Part shown: positions 42,860-54,985 of the stretch, piece after piece
Layout: each line of letters opens with the position of its first letter
Numbering within the stretch: position 1 is the stretch's first letter
Source of the DNA: Manihot esculenta
Taxonomy: Eukaryota; Streptophyta; Magnoliopsida; Malpighiales; Euphorbiaceae
Direction: 5' to 3'
NCBI RefSeq assembly: GCF_001659605.2
Contig: NC_035174.2
Span: 24,440,027 to 24,504,026 of the forward strand
Length of the DNA stretch: 64,000 bases
Position numbers and translations under genes: made by a program
The notes under the pieces: model-generated
Seen by the model: the letters and a program-made list of their open reading frames with translations, nothing else
Told to the model about the DNA's origin: nothing
Database searches by the model: none

Positions 42860-45133
42860 TGCAACGACCCGAAAATCGGACCGCTACCAGAGCTAGGATC
42901 CAGATCGGCTTAAGGCCACTGGGACCCGTAACGAGCCTGACATACAACCTGTATACCTTTATAATCCCATACATGATCAACAATTACATAAAAATTTTGA
43001 ACTTTTCTCATTCATTTACCAAACTTAACCTGTGCATGCACAACTCATAATCATAATCCCCACACTGGAGTCCTCATCAAATGCTCCAATGGGGTAACAT
43101 CACATATATTAAGTTTGGTTTACATAAACATCATTAAAAAGATCATGTCCTTAAAAGGGATTAACATACACTAGGGTCAAGCACAATTCTATCTTCAATA
43201 CGATTCTTAACATTTCATGACTATTAAATACGTTACATTACAATATTCTCATGTCCACAACTATCTATTACATAACACTTCTATTCCTGCTGACCTCCTG
43301 GACTAGCCCGTACCTAGAAACCTGGGGTTAAGGGAGTTGGGTGAGCTACTAGAGCCCAGTGAGCAGAATAATAAAACATTATATTGAAAGTTCATGCTTT
43401 CATGAAATGCATCACATCACAAACAAATCACATTAAGGATGAACTTGTCACCAATAGTCCTCTACAAATCCAATAGTGCCAGGGACGTAGAATGGGTCTT
43501 CCTGGACTTCCTCTTACATAACATATCATAACATTCCAATGTGCCAGGGACGTAGAATGGGTCTTCCTGTACTTTCTCTTACATTGTGCCAGGGACATAG
43601 AATGGGTCTTTCTAGACTTCCATACCATATCATCATCATACGAGGACTAATGGATCATTGAACATTCATCCACATCAACAACATAATATGCAATGCAACA
43701 TATTCGTGAATTCTAATGCAAACAACCTAATATATCTAATGGCATTCATGATGCGCGAATCATGCTAAAACTTTCATTATTTGCTTAAAAACATAAAGAG
43801 TCATTCTACTCACCTCAGGCTAGCTCTGAAAGACACTGAAGTAGCTGTCTCACTGCTGGGGTCCTCGGTTCCTCGGGTCCGAACCTACATAGGTGGACTC
43901 AAATGAGAGACCAAACATACATGAACATGACTCTAAAATACTCCCCAAAAACCCCCTAAAACACCTTAAAACAATCATAGAAATCATGCAAAGGAAGGCT
44001 GGACAGGGCACTTTCGGCGGCAGGTTCGGCGGCCGAAAGCCCCTCCAGAGCCGAAACTCATGCACCTTTGGCGGCACTTTCGGTGGCCGAAGGTTCCTTC
44101 CAGAGACGAAACTCATGCATGTTCGGCATCACCTTCGGCTGCCGAAACTCCCTTCTAGAGCCGAAAGTCCACTTTCGGGGGCAGGGTTCGGCAGCCAAAA
44201 GGCTTGCCTCCACAGGCAGGTTCGGCGGCCGAAAGTCCCTTCGGCTGCCGAACCTGAGTTCTTCCAAAGGACAGAACTCAGCCTCCAACATGTACATTTG
44301 CCTCCCAAACCATTCAATCATGCATTTACCTATTCTACAACAAGCAAACTCAAGCCAACAAGTATACAGGGGTCTCAAACTATCCTAAACTCCAACTACA
44401 ACACATCAAACATACTTAAACACCCACATTGCTCAAAAACTCAACATTAACTCATAAACTCAACATTAACCTAAACATGCATTTCTACCCCAAAAACTTT
44501 CATAAAACTTGCTTAAAACATGAAATGAGCTAAGGATCTACTCTTACCTCTTGAAGACCGAGAGGAGAGGTGATCCAACTCGGAGATGGGGGAGATCTCG
44601 CTCCTTGGATCTCCAAGCTCCAAAACTTGCTTTAAGTTCACAAATCTTCAAAAGCCAAGCAAGCACTTGTTAAAACTTGAAAGATTGGAGGAAAATCATC
44701 CAAAAACAACCATGGGAGAGCATGGACTCACCGTTGGCCGAAAATGAGGAGAAAACTCGCCCGTTTCGGCCATGGAGTCCTTATATAGGGTTGGCCAGAC
44801 CACTCTTCGGCAGCCTAAGGTGCCTCCAAAACTCATGCAAGTTCGGCGGCCGAACATGAGGTTCGACGGCCGAACCTGAACCACTTTCGGAAGCCTAACT
44901 TGCCCCCCTAAACTATCCCATGTTCGGCGGCCGAACTTGAGGTTCGGCGACCGAACCTGGAAATGCCTCCATGGTCTTTTTCATTGAAAAACTCAATTCC
45001 TTTCTTACTTAAAACCATCAAATGCATTAAAATATTTTATAAAAACATGATTTTACCCTTCTAGAGGTTTCCAACATCTGAGATTCCACCGGACTGTAGG
45101 AATTCCGATACCGGAGTCTAGCCGGGTATTACA
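42860..45133 (-). mobile_element. Family A solo LTR in the Tat antisense ORF
   Basis: 2274 bp from TGCAACGACCCG (the third base changed from T) to GGGTATTACA, with exact AAGGC duplications at 42855-42859 and 45134-45138. It contains tandem TGCCAGGGACGTAGAATGGG repeats (43477-43610), the transcribed palindrome cluster (44010-44255), the TATA region near 44785 and upstream palindromes (44805-44962). ORFs of up to 185 codons here are repeat translations. Confidence 0.96.
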
Positions 45134-45138
45134 AAGGC

Positions 45139-45715
45139 ATCAAAATTTATCATTTTTACGAGTACCCAGTTGGTATAGCTGGGAAAATAGTACTACACTA
45201 GGTTTAATTTGATTGTTAAGACACATGAATCGAAAAGCCACTAAGATTCTCTAGCCATTGAGATGAAGTTGGGCAACAAAAAGCTTGTGAAATTAGAGGA
45301 CCTCCTCGAAGAAAGGGTGTAGGGGGAAGCGAAGGCCTGCCTTCAACTATTCTTTGAAAACAATGATGGTGTCCTCGATAGGAATTAAGTCATTAGCACG
45401 AACACGCGGAGAAGGAGCAAAGATTCAGAAAGAGTCATGGGGAATGTTGTAAGTATCGTGCAAATGATCCATGTCACACTCTAGGAAGACAGATGAGGTA
45501 TCACAGAGTAAATCACCCTCATTCTCTAGAGTCTCCCTCAAAGGAATGATAAAGGCTGGCATTCGGATGGGGCCACCAGAGGAGGAGCTAGAGACAGAAA
45601 CCCCGCTAGGGGAAGAAGAGGCAGCCCTATTCATGTTAAAGAAAAAGAAAAATGAAATTATTGTAAGAAGAATGAAGCTACAAGGAATAGAAACAGAAAC
45701 GAATTTGTGGGGCAA
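45139..45715 (-). pseudogene. Tat antisense ORF, N-terminal half (Transposase_28-like)
   Basis: On the minus strand from 45715: MPHKFVSVSIPCSFI, a Ser-rich stretch (NMNRAASSSPSGVSVSSSSS), then EGDLLCDTSSVFLECDMDHL, stops, PIEDTIIVFKE, LRFPLHPFFEEVL, LFVAQLHLNGxRILVAFRFMCLNNQIKPSVVLFSQLYQLGTRK. The LPLHPFF...QLxPNxWRILVGF pattern is that of the plant 'putative gypsy type transposon' domain (Transposase_28), known from antisense ORFs in Tat-lineage 3' regions. The start is about 240 bp from the LTR at 45958, with transcription pointing into the element. Stops at about 45420 and later, plus the LTR insertion, inactivate it. Confidence 0.72.
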
Positions 45716-46493
45716 ATCTCTCTAAAAAATTGTAGAAAGCAAAAGTAATGTTCGAGGAAGACAAAGGGCATTTATAGGACGGTTTTGACAGTGAGCTTTA
45801 AATGCGACACTATAAACATAGCAGTGATCATAAAAACGCTGGTTAGGCGAAACGACGTGAGCAGCCACAAACTAATTTTAAGGGGCAGTGTACCCCCGAT
45901 CTCAATAAGAGATACCTCCTTCAAATTTGAAGAATCTAAAACTAGTGGGGGGTCCTTTGATGTTACATAATATTCGCCTAAGGAAAACAACAAGTTGTCA
46001 AGACAATATAGGGCCACATGGCAAGGACCAGACATGTAGGAAAAGTAATATGTTTCAAAGATAAAAGATTTGGACACCACGAACATATGGGTCACCACCA
46101 AAAGACTCGCCCTTCCCTCATCAAGACAAGGCTCGACACGGGGTTACCATTGTCAAAGACAACTCAACACATCTCTGTCACGCCTATAATCACGAGATTC
46201 CTACTTATTAGCCAGTGATGTCCCGTATCAAACAGATGGCCATATCACCGCCGAATTATCTAAAAGATACCATATTCATCTTTATCTCTTACAGTATAAA
46301 GTTAGAATAACCACAGAGACAAAGATACATTATCTCTAATACCACTCAAACTCTAAGTAATCCATATTCTCTCTTTCCTTCAAGATATTGACTTGAGCGT
46401 CAGAGTGGCTGCTATGGGCACCCACCATCGTCTCACGTTCCTCTCTTGCAGGTTTTAGCAAGTCACAATATAATTTCATTCCGGCTATATCAT

Positions 46494-48698
46494 TGTAATA
46501 CCCGGCTAGACTCCGGCATCGGAATTCCTACCGTCTGGTGGAATCTCGGATGTTGAAAACCTTCATAAGGGTAAAATATGTCTTTTTATAAATGTTTTTA
46601 CTCGTATTTATGGTTTTAAGGAAGAAAGGAAATGAGTTTTGAAAGAAAATATTTTGGAGGAGAAACCCAAGTTCGGCCGCCGAACATGGTGGAGTTGCGG
46701 AGTCACTTTTGGCCCCCGAAGGTGGTCTGGCCAGCCACCTATAAAAGGCCTCCTGTCTGAAAATGGACGAGTTTTCTCTCTCTATTTTTGGGCAAGGTGA
46801 GTCTCCGCCACCCCTTTGATGATCTTGTGTTTTCTCCTCAAATCTTACAAGTTTTTAACAAGTTTTAACTTAGTTTTGAAGTTTTGAGCTAAAGATCAAA
46901 GTTTTGGAGCTTGGAGACTCACGGAGCTCGATTTCTCCCATCTCCAAGTTTGGATCGCCTCTCCTCTCGATCTTCAAGAGGTAAGTGGAGATCCTACCCT
47001 TCTTTTATGTTTTATGTAAGTTTTGAAGGGTTTTAGAGAGTTTTAATGCATATTTTGAGTATATGCAAAAAGGTTAGGGTTTATGTTAGTTTTATAGGAA
47101 ATGTATGTTTAAAGGCATGTTTAATGTGATGTTTGTTGTGGTATAGGCTAGTTTTAAGCCCCTTTATGCTTATGAATGTGTGTATGCATGTTTTTGCATG
47201 AGTTGGTTTGAGTTTAGAGAGTTTGGGAGGCAAATATGCATGAGAGGCTTGAGTTCTCCCTTTCTGGAAGAACTCAAGTTCGGCTGCCGAAGCCATGTTC
47301 GGCCACCGAACCTGCCTGTGGAGGTAGTTTGGCCACCTAAGCTCGCCCTCGAAAGTTTGGACTTTCGGCTCTAGAGGGTAGTTTCGGCCGCCGAACCTGC
47401 CGCCGAAAGTGCATGAGTTTCGGATCTGGAAGGGACTTTCGGCCGCCGAAGGTACCGCCGAAGGTGCATGACTTTCGGATCTGGAGGGGGGTTCGGCCGC
47501 CGAAGGTGCCGCCGAAAGTCCCCTGTCCAGCCTTCCTTTGCCTATTTTGCGTGCATGTTTTGTGATGTTTTAGGGGGTTTTTGGGGAGTTGTTTAGAGTC
47601 TTGATAGTGTATGTTTGGTCCCTCATTTGAGTCCACCTGTGTAGGTTCGTACCCGAGGAACCGAGGACCCCAGCAGTGAGATAGTTGTTTCAGAGTCTGT
47701 TCAGAGTCAGCCTGAGGTGAGTAGAATGGATCTTTATGTTTCAAAGTAAATGAAATTTTAAGCATATTCATGCATCACGAATGTCATGTTATGTAATAGG
47801 TTGTTTGCATTAGAATTCACGAATATGTTGCATTGCATAATATGATGTTGATGTGGATGGATATTGGATGACCCAATAGTCCTCGATATGATATGATGAT
47901 GCTACGGTATGGAAGTCCAGGAAGGCCCATTCTACGCCCCTGGTACATTGGAATGTTATGTTATGTTATGTAAGGGAAAGACCAGAGGGCCATTCTACGC
48001 CTTGGCACAATTGGACTATGTAGAGGGCTATTGGTGACAAGTCCATCCTTGATGTGATTTGTTTGTGATGTGATGCATTCCATGAATATATATGTTTTAA
48101 ATATAATGTTTTACTATTCTACTCACTGGGCTCTAGTAGCTCACCCCTTTCCCTTAATCCCCCAGGTTTGCAGGTTCAGGATAGACCAGGAAGTCTCCAA
48201 GGGTAAAAAGTGTAGTGTATGTAATAGCTTAATAGTGGACATGAGAAGGATTGTAATGTAATATAACATGATGTAATAATGTATATTGAGGATTAGTATT
48301 GTGTTTGATCCTAGTGTTCATGGTTAATCCTTTTTGTACATGATCCTTTTGTATGTTTTAATGATGTTATATGTAAACTAAGCTTGATGTATGAAATGTT
48401 GACCCAACTAGAGCATTTGATGAGAGCTCTAGTATGGGGTTTTTATGTATTCAGTTTTAGTGCATGCACAAGTCAAGCTTGGTAGATGAAAAGTTTAAAG
48501 TTTTTATGTATATGTATGATCATGTATGGGATTTAACAGGTTGGTAGATGAAAAGTTTAAAGTTTTTATGTATATGTATGATCATGTATGGGATTTAACA
48601 GGTATACAGGATGTACGTTAGCCTTGCTACGGGTCCCGGCGACCTTAAGTCGATCTGGATCCTAGCGCTGATAGCGGTCCGGTTTTCGGGTCGTTACA
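46494..48698 (+). mobile_element. Family A solo LTR in Tat 3' LTR
   Basis: 2205 bp from TGTAATACCCGGC to GGGTCGTTACA. The flanks are ATCAT (46489-46493) and GTCAT (48699-48703), a duplication with one change. It contains the TATA box at 46739, palindromes at 46673-46685 and 47276-47510, the tandem ACTGGGCTCTAGTAGCTCACCCC block at 48125 and an exact 62-bp duplication near its end. Confidence 0.94.
48479..48602 (+). repeat. Exact 62-bp tandem duplication
   Basis: The unit starting TTGGTAGATGAAAAG and ending GGGATTTAACAGG occurs twice in a row without a difference. Other family A LTRs have one copy, so it arose recently in this LTR. Confidence 0.95.
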
Positions 48699-48719
48699 GT
48701 CATCAATCTAATTTATTCA

Positions 48720-49599
48720 ATATCACAAATTAAGATCTCTTTATTTATTAAATTGTAGTATTTTATATGTAAAAATAAAATAATAAATCTATCATTTTCT
48801 TTTTGTCCAATTTAAATAAAAAATAAATCATTGCTAAGAGAGAATTAACTGGAAAATAATTCTATGGACTTAGAATTTAGATGCATAATGTCTCAAAATT
48901 CTTGATTCAAAATTTATTTTGTTAATTTATTGCTAAAATATATAAGATATTAAATTTGATAAATATGGAAGATTAGTTTATAAAAAAAAATATAAGCAAT
49001 AATTTATAAGATTATAATATTTAGGGATCAATTTGTAAGAATGTAGGGATAAATTAAATTAAAAGACTTATTTTATTATAAAACAATACTCTATAAATAA
49101 ATTTAGAAATATATGAACTAAATTGTATTTCCTACAAACTTTTAAAGATTAAAATGTAATTTATTCTAATTATAAACTATGTTTAATTAATTTTAAATAT
49201 CACAGCAGTATTCATTAACAGTGTTAGCTAGAAAAGCCTCATTTGGCTAAGAGTAAAACCACATCATTTTTTTTGTCACAAATAAAATTATAAGACCCTA
49301 TTTTAACAAAGGCGTCAAATCACATAGTAATTGTTTATAATTATCAATTTATTTTATTTGCCAAATGGATAAGTTTACTCGAGAACTTCACTAAAATGGC
49401 CTAATAACTATTATTGTATAACTTTATCAGCTGATTGGTTTTCCAAGAAGGCTCAAAATTTTGGTTTTGGGGCGTATATGCTTGAGGATCCTTTCCAAGA
49501 ATTGAAACATATATTGGACAAGATGCTCTTGGTGTTTAGCTAGTTTTATTTTTTTTTATCTCTAAAAGGTAAAATATCATTGAAACTACTAAGATGGAA
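48720..49599. other. AT-rich intergenic DNA, no gene seen
   Basis: Low-complexity AT-rich sequence with many ATTTA/TAAAT runs and no open frame of note. It lies outside the Tat backbone and is probably the original target DNA or an older unrecognisable repeat. Confidence 0.6.
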
Positions 49600-49909
49600 A
49601 AAAATTACAAACAAAATCAATCTAATACAATACGTTATATTAGAAGGAGACATCCAATAGATATTTTTTAATAAGAACATGTGCAACTTGGTTGCAACTT
49701 CTCTAGCAAACATAAATTCAGTTGAGGAAAGAAGATCATAAAGGCAAAAAAATCTGAAACTGCATCATGACTAGAGGGCAAGCTTTTCCCTTACAAGCAT
49801 CAATGGCCATAGATGAGTTGCCTTCAATAATGATCCTCAAGTAGCCTTTGCTAAATAATGCATATAGTTGTTTGGGACATCGAATGGAACACTCACTATT
49901 AATGGATAT
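49600..49909 (-). pseudogene. RNase H-like fragment of a LINE or RVT_3 protein
   Basis: On the minus strand, SECSIRCPKQLYALFSKGYLRIIIEGNSS, MAIDACKGKACP and, after a frameshift, SSTEFMFAREVATKLHMFLLKN. This follows the plant RNase H-like (RVT_3) pattern found at the C-terminus of LINE reverse transcriptases: E...AL..G...IIIEGDS..AI, then F..RE.NK.AH.LAK. The catalytic Asp of EGDS is Asn (EGNS). The upstream half of the domain is missing; the Tat derivative begins exactly there (49910). Confidence 0.65.
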
Positions 49910-50526
49910 TGATGTTACATAACAATCGCCTAAAGAAGGCAGTGAGCTGTCATCATAAGACAGTGCCACCAATACGTGGTTCCACCCATAGAAAGGGAGG
50001 TCCGAACTACCATGGTGTCCGAAACAAAGAGAAAGGAAGACTTTGGTGCCTCAGATTGGCCTCAGGGCAGGTCGGCCTCAGGTTGGTTCAGTTCCTCAGG
50101 ACTCGTCCTCTTAGCTACAGGGTGAGACTCTATAAAAAAGTTACCATTAACAGCTATAATACAGCAAATCCCCTTTATGCTTGCAAACACAGGATCTTCG
50201 ACCAATTAGTCGGCAAGATCCCTACAAGCCAGCCATATCATCGCTAGATTATCAGAAAACGCTATATTTATCTCCATCTTCTTATAGTACAAAAGGAGAA
50301 TGACACAGAGGTAAAGGTACACAATTCTCTCAAACAACTGCTCTTGAGTTCTAAACATTATACTCGTCTTTCTCTTCAACTTACTAACTTCAGCATCAGA
50401 GTGGCTACCGTAGGCGCCAACCACCTCAGTTTCTCTGTCTTGCAAATGTATCAACCACAGCACATTTCCATTGGACCACCCACAGTATAGCTCCATTTCA
50501 GCCACATCATCAATTTGGTTTCAGCA
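49910..50526 (+). mobile_element. 5' LTR of the pol-less Tat derivative
   Basis: 617 bp; starts TGATGTTACATAACAATCG. It shares with the LTR at 54986 the blocks CACCCATAGAAAGGGAGGT, GATCGGCCTCAG-like text, AAAGGAGAAT and GAGTGGCTACCGTAG. It differs by numerous substitutions, so the insertion is not recent. Confidence 0.85.
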
Positions 50527-50639
50527 ACATCATTTAGTTCCATTGCCAGGATATCCACTGAATTCTCTGTGTTCATTTGGATTAAGACCAGTTTCTAGTC
50601 CCTTTTTCTCTTAAAAAGAAATCTCACCTTTCTATCTCG

Positions 50640-51440
50640 ACATCGCAAAAAATTCTCAGGCTGCTGCTAAGGTTGTTACCAACGAGGATTCTATAATTTC
50701 TTCCATCCTTGACAGAGGATAAAACACACCCTCAATGATCAATGAAGCATATCTCAACAATCTAAGTATTGAGCAAATGCTCCAGTATGTTAAAAGGTTG
50801 CAGGTTACTTTCGAGCAATGTAAAGCTTAAGAGGAGGCATCACTCATGGCTCCCAGGGGAAGGGAGAAAGTCCTCATTGATACCTCAAGGCCTCGAACAG
50901 GGGCTATCCAGACGCAGTCCAAAAGGAAGGACCAATTCAAGGAAGAGGAGTCATCAAATGATACTCCGAAGGACGTCGGCTGGAAGCTAGTACAGACTAC
51001 TCCAAAGTACCGGGGAGGACAGGAAGAGGATAAAAAGATGCGCCTAAAGCAAGACCAGAAGCCAGAGAAGTAAGAATATGAGAGAGATCATAAAAGTCAC
51101 CCAGTCTCCCAAGGAAGGGACGACCAAGGTAAGTATAAGAATTACACTCTACTGAATGACTCACGGACACATATTTTGGTGTGGATCAGAAAAAATGACA
51201 AGGAAGTTAGATGGCCTCCTAAAATCAACCCTAAAGAAAGCTAGAAGGCGAGATAAGACCTTGTGCTGCTGTTTTCATTAAGATCACAAACATACACTGG
51301 AAGAGTGCCAACAGCTGAAAAGTGAGATCAAGATGTTAATAAGAAATGAAACACTTCAGGAGTTCATTAGAAAGAGTAGAAAGGATAGGAGGCCCAAGCT
51401 TGAGGAAAATAAAAAACATTGGATGGATGAAAGCATAGAG
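50640..51440 (+). pseudogene. Tat-type gag, N- and C-terminal parts without capsid core
   Basis: Frames read INEAYLNNLSIEQMLQYVKRLQ, EEASLMAPRGREKVL, then DRNYTLLNDSRTHILVWIRKNDKEVRWPPKINPKES, a Cys/His motif CCCFHKDHKHTLEECQQLKSEI and MLIRNETLQEFIRKSRKDRRP. The ends of gag are present. The capsid part seen at 14638-15010 (FAKKWYQHL..., GEGESLRSF...) is absent. Stops at 50828 and 51071 and frameshifts are present. Confidence 0.75.
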
Positions 51441-51469
51441 ACAAGAACAAAAGCCAAAAGGCAACTTCA

Positions 51470-51784
51470 GCTAGGCCACAATCCAGGCATTGGACCATTG
51501 AAACAGAAACAAATTCATGAAAGGCCACAAGGCCATCAGGCATTGGTCCCGCATAGCAAGGTATCTCATCCGAAGTCACAAGGTGGGAATCCACCATACC
51601 AACTAGGTGTTAGTCCCACTAAAAGGCCATAAGATAGTCGTCAGGCCATAATCCAGGAGTTGGACTGTAGAAACAAACAAAGAAAGGCTATAAGGCAGTC
51701 ATCAAGCCACAATTTGGGCATTGGACCATGAAAACAAAGAAAGGCCATAGGCAGTCACCATGCCATAATCAGAGCGTTGGACCA
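51470..51784 (+). repeat. Minisatellite block 1 of the Tat derivative
   Basis: Repeats built on AGGCCACAATCCAGGCATTGGACCAT and AACAAAGAAAGGCCATAAGGCAGTCAT, period about 58 bp. It directly follows gag. Interrupted at 51785 by a family B LTR; it continues at 53163. Confidence 0.8.
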
Positions 51785-53162
51785 TGACTGTGCGATTGTC
51801 GAAGCCGGTCAAAAATAACCTTTTTGGTTATCCACAATTTTACAACTGTAGATAGTGGTAAAATGATCGAATCCACAGGGAATTGATACTCACCTATTCT
51901 TCTTGTCAAAGACCAAGTAAATAAATAGACAAATAAAGTAAAATGGGGGGTTTTGATATTGATGAACTAACTAGAATTAAAAGCAATAAAGTAAAGCAAA
52001 TAATAAAGTAAAGAAATTCAATAATGAGAAAAGGTTTAGTTGAAGAATTGGATCCACTTCAGATGTTGGGATTGATCATTGACACTTAGGTTCCTTTATT
52101 TGATTAAATAAATTAGTTATGGAGCTGGAAGACGCTTCTCACCACCATATCCCTCCTTAAGCATAAATTAATTAGGGAATGTCCTCTAATTAATTACTAA
52201 TCAACAAGTTGCCAAGGATCGTCCTTGGGCCTTTGGCATCTAACAACTGTCAATTGCATTAAGAAATAGAGAGACCTGATTCTCGCTATCCAAACGTATG
52301 GTGATATTGCTAGATCATGCAATTTCCTTAGTTTTTACACCAAGAGTTACTTGTGTTTGAATAATTCAAGCAATTACGGACTTAAAACTATCCAAACTAA
52401 CAAATTATTACTTTGCAATCAAGAATCAATGGCCCCTATTGATCTAAACAACAAAGCAACAATGGAATTAAGCATGAAATTGCATAAATATTGATAAACA
52501 AAAGATAAATAATATATGTTCAGATCTCCCAATCCATAAACAACTTGAAGTTTCATCTAATCTTCAACTAGAAAAAGAGGTTTCAGCCACTCATGGCTGA
52601 AACAAAACACAAAAAAATAAAAGAAAAGAAGAGGAAGAGGAACCGATCGGCGGCTTGGAGAGGGAGGCGTGCGACTCTTCAATTCGAAAGGTGGAGAAGC
52701 TTCTCTCTTGCTTGTTTTTGATTCTTTTATAGCTAAAAGTGTTACTCTAGGTTTCCTTGTTGAGATGGAGTTCTCTTTTGAATTTTGAATTTTGAATTTT
52801 GAATTCTTAGAAGGCAAGTGTATCTTTTTGAGATTCGGCTTCCTAAATAGGCAGAATTGAGTGCTGAGATGTCTTCACATTTTTAATAAGGGAAATACTT
52901 CTTGAAGATTTAAAATTTAAATTTTCCACTACTCTGTTGTCTGTGCTTTCCTTATTTATCTTCACTTTAGCTGCAACTTGGCTTGGGCAAACCATGTTTG
53001 TTCTCCTCTATCCTCTTTTAGGCAGTTTTAAAAGTAGTTTCACCAAATTACCTCTTTACTCCGTTTTCTGCAAAATAAGATCAAAACCACAAAATTAGGC
53101 AGAAAATGTGTAAATTAATATTAATGACAACATGATAAATGGGTCTAAATTTGGTCTGATTA
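51785..53162 (-). mobile_element. Family B solo LTR in the minisatellite
   Basis: 1378 bp from TGACTGTGCG to GGTCTGATTA (last dinucleotide changed from CA), with exact GACCA duplications at 51780-51784 and 53163-53167. This is the shortest and most diverged complete family B LTR here. The reversed hairpin GGTTTCAGCCACTCATGGCTGAAAC lies near 52580. Confidence 0.92.
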
Positions 53163-53990
53163 GACCACTAAAACAAACAAAAAAAGACCATAAGACAATC
53201 GCTAGGCTATAACCCGAGCATTGGACAACACAAACAAACAAATAAAGGCCATAAGGCAGTCACCACGCCATAATCTAGGCATTGGACAGCAAAAATAAAT
53301 AAAGAAATGCTATATGGCAGTCATTAGGCCATAATCCGGGCATTAGACTGTGAAAACAAACAAAGAAAGGCCATAAGTCGAGAATCTTTTAGGTTATAAG
53401 ACTGGGTGTTAATCTCACTAAAGAAGGCTATAAGTCGGGAATCCGTCAGTCTAGATGACCTGGTGTTAGTCCAACTAAACAATGCCATAAGTCGAGAATC
53501 CATCAGGTTAGAAGACTAAGTATTAGTCCTACTAAAATAAAGTTATAAGTCGAGAATCTGTCAAGTCAGAAGACCGAGTGTTAGTCCCACTAAAATAAAG
53601 CCATAAGTTGAGAATTTGTGAGGTCAAAAGACTGGGTGTTAATCCTACTAAACAAGGCCATAAGTCGGGAAACCATCAAGGCAGAAGACCAGGACCCACT
53701 AAAATAAGGCCATAAGTCAAAAATCTATCAGGCCAGAAGATTGGATGTTAGTCCCACTAAACAAGGCCATAAGTTGGGAATGCGTCAGGCTAGAAATTCG
53801 GGTGTTAGTCCCAATAAATAAAAGTCTCAAGGCTACAAGGTGTGTATACATTAGGCTGACCAACCAAGTTATAATCCTGCTTCAAAAAAAGTTTCTAAGG
53901 CATTTGATGCCACGCCACAAGGCTAGTATACACCGTCCCAACCAACCAGGTGACATTCCTGCTCCAAGCTGACCAAACGGGCATTAGCCC
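53163..53990 (+). repeat. Minisatellite block 2 of the Tat derivative
   Basis: First continues the AGGCCATAAGGCAGTC repeats, then changes near 53370 to units carrying GGCCATAAGTCGRGAATC.GTCAGG..AGAAGACTGGGTGTTAGTCCCACTAAA, with a period near 58-60 bp, for roughly eight units. It decays after about 53860. Confidence 0.8.
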
Positions 53991-54055
53991 CACTTCATAA
54001 GGAGTTTCTAAGGCATTTCATGCTAGGCATCAAGGTGGGAATAAGCCAGGCCGAC

Positions 54056-54630
54056 GAAAGCTTGTTAGGGCCGAAAAAATGCATGGAATCCCATTAGGCT
54101 TGAAAAGGCCGGGGAGCTCGCACGAGACAGAGAATGCTCGGAAGCTCATCAGGGTTGAAAAAATGCACAGAAGCCTATCAGGGTTGGAAAATGCCAAGGA
54201 GCTCACATGAGCTAGAGAATGTTGGGAAGCTCGTCAAGGATAGAAAATGCACGGAAGCCCATCAAGGATGGAAAAGGCCAAGGAGCTCGCATAAGCTAGA
54301 GAATACTCAGAAGCTCATCAGGGCTAAAAAAAATGCATGGAAGTCTATCAGAACTAGAAATGCACGGAAGTCCGTTAGGGTTGGAAAAGGCCAAGGAGCT
54401 CGCACGAGCTAGAGAATGCTTGGAAGCTCGTCAAGGCTGGCAAAATGCACAAAAGCCCGTTAGGGCCGTAAAAGGCCAAGAATCTTGCAAGGGCTAGAGA
54501 ACACCCAAAAGCTCGCTAGGGCTGAAAAATGCACAAAAGATCGTCAGGGTTGGAAAATGCCAAGGAGCTCGCAAGGACTAGAAAATACGCGGAAGCTTGC
54601 TAGGGCTAAAAAATGCCCTAAATATCCCCA
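54056..54630 (+). repeat. 84-bp higher-order tandem repeat (three ~28-bp subunits)
   Basis: CTCGCACGAGCTAGAGAATG-type starts recur at about 54117, 54201, 54285, 54398, 54483 and 54567. Spacing is 84 or 85 bp except one of 113 bp, which fits an added 28-bp subunit. Subunits follow the pattern GGAAGCTCGTCAGGG.TGGAAAATGCA. It is unrelated by eye to the neighbouring blocks 1 and 2. Confidence 0.85.
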
Positions 54631-54985
54631 AGGCTGATTAGGGCTAAAGAAAGCTCGAAAACTCATCCAGGCATTACTTTATTAGTTGGATCACTTTTTT
54701 CCAAACAAGATTTAGGACCTGACTAGTCGACAAGGCGAGTAACAAGATAGCAAGGACAACATGCTCTACTCGGATAGAGGCTGACTTGGTTTGACGGACA
54801 AAACTAAGGTCGCGTGGTCAGTATGTTTTACACTCTAGGACCATGACACATTTTACGACTAGACCTCTAGGTAAGGCAAAGCGAGGCGAGTATGAAAGGC
54901 CAACCTGAACAAGCCACGTGCCCCAGATCATAAAGGCAATTATCACCTTCGAATCTAAAGAATCGAAGACCAGCAAAGGGACTTG

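Larger units (their letters stand above)
45958..48719 (+). mobile_element. Tat-type 3' LTR, split by a family A solo LTR
   Basis: Starts TGATGTTACATAATATTCG after a polypurine tract (AGTGGGGGGTCCTT, 45944-45957). It runs to 46493, is interrupted, and ends near CATCAATCTAATTTATTCA at about 48719. The part from 46190 matches 1684-2000 along its length, so these two may be the LTR pair of the oldest element in the window. Without the insertion the LTR is about 560 bp. Confidence 0.8.
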
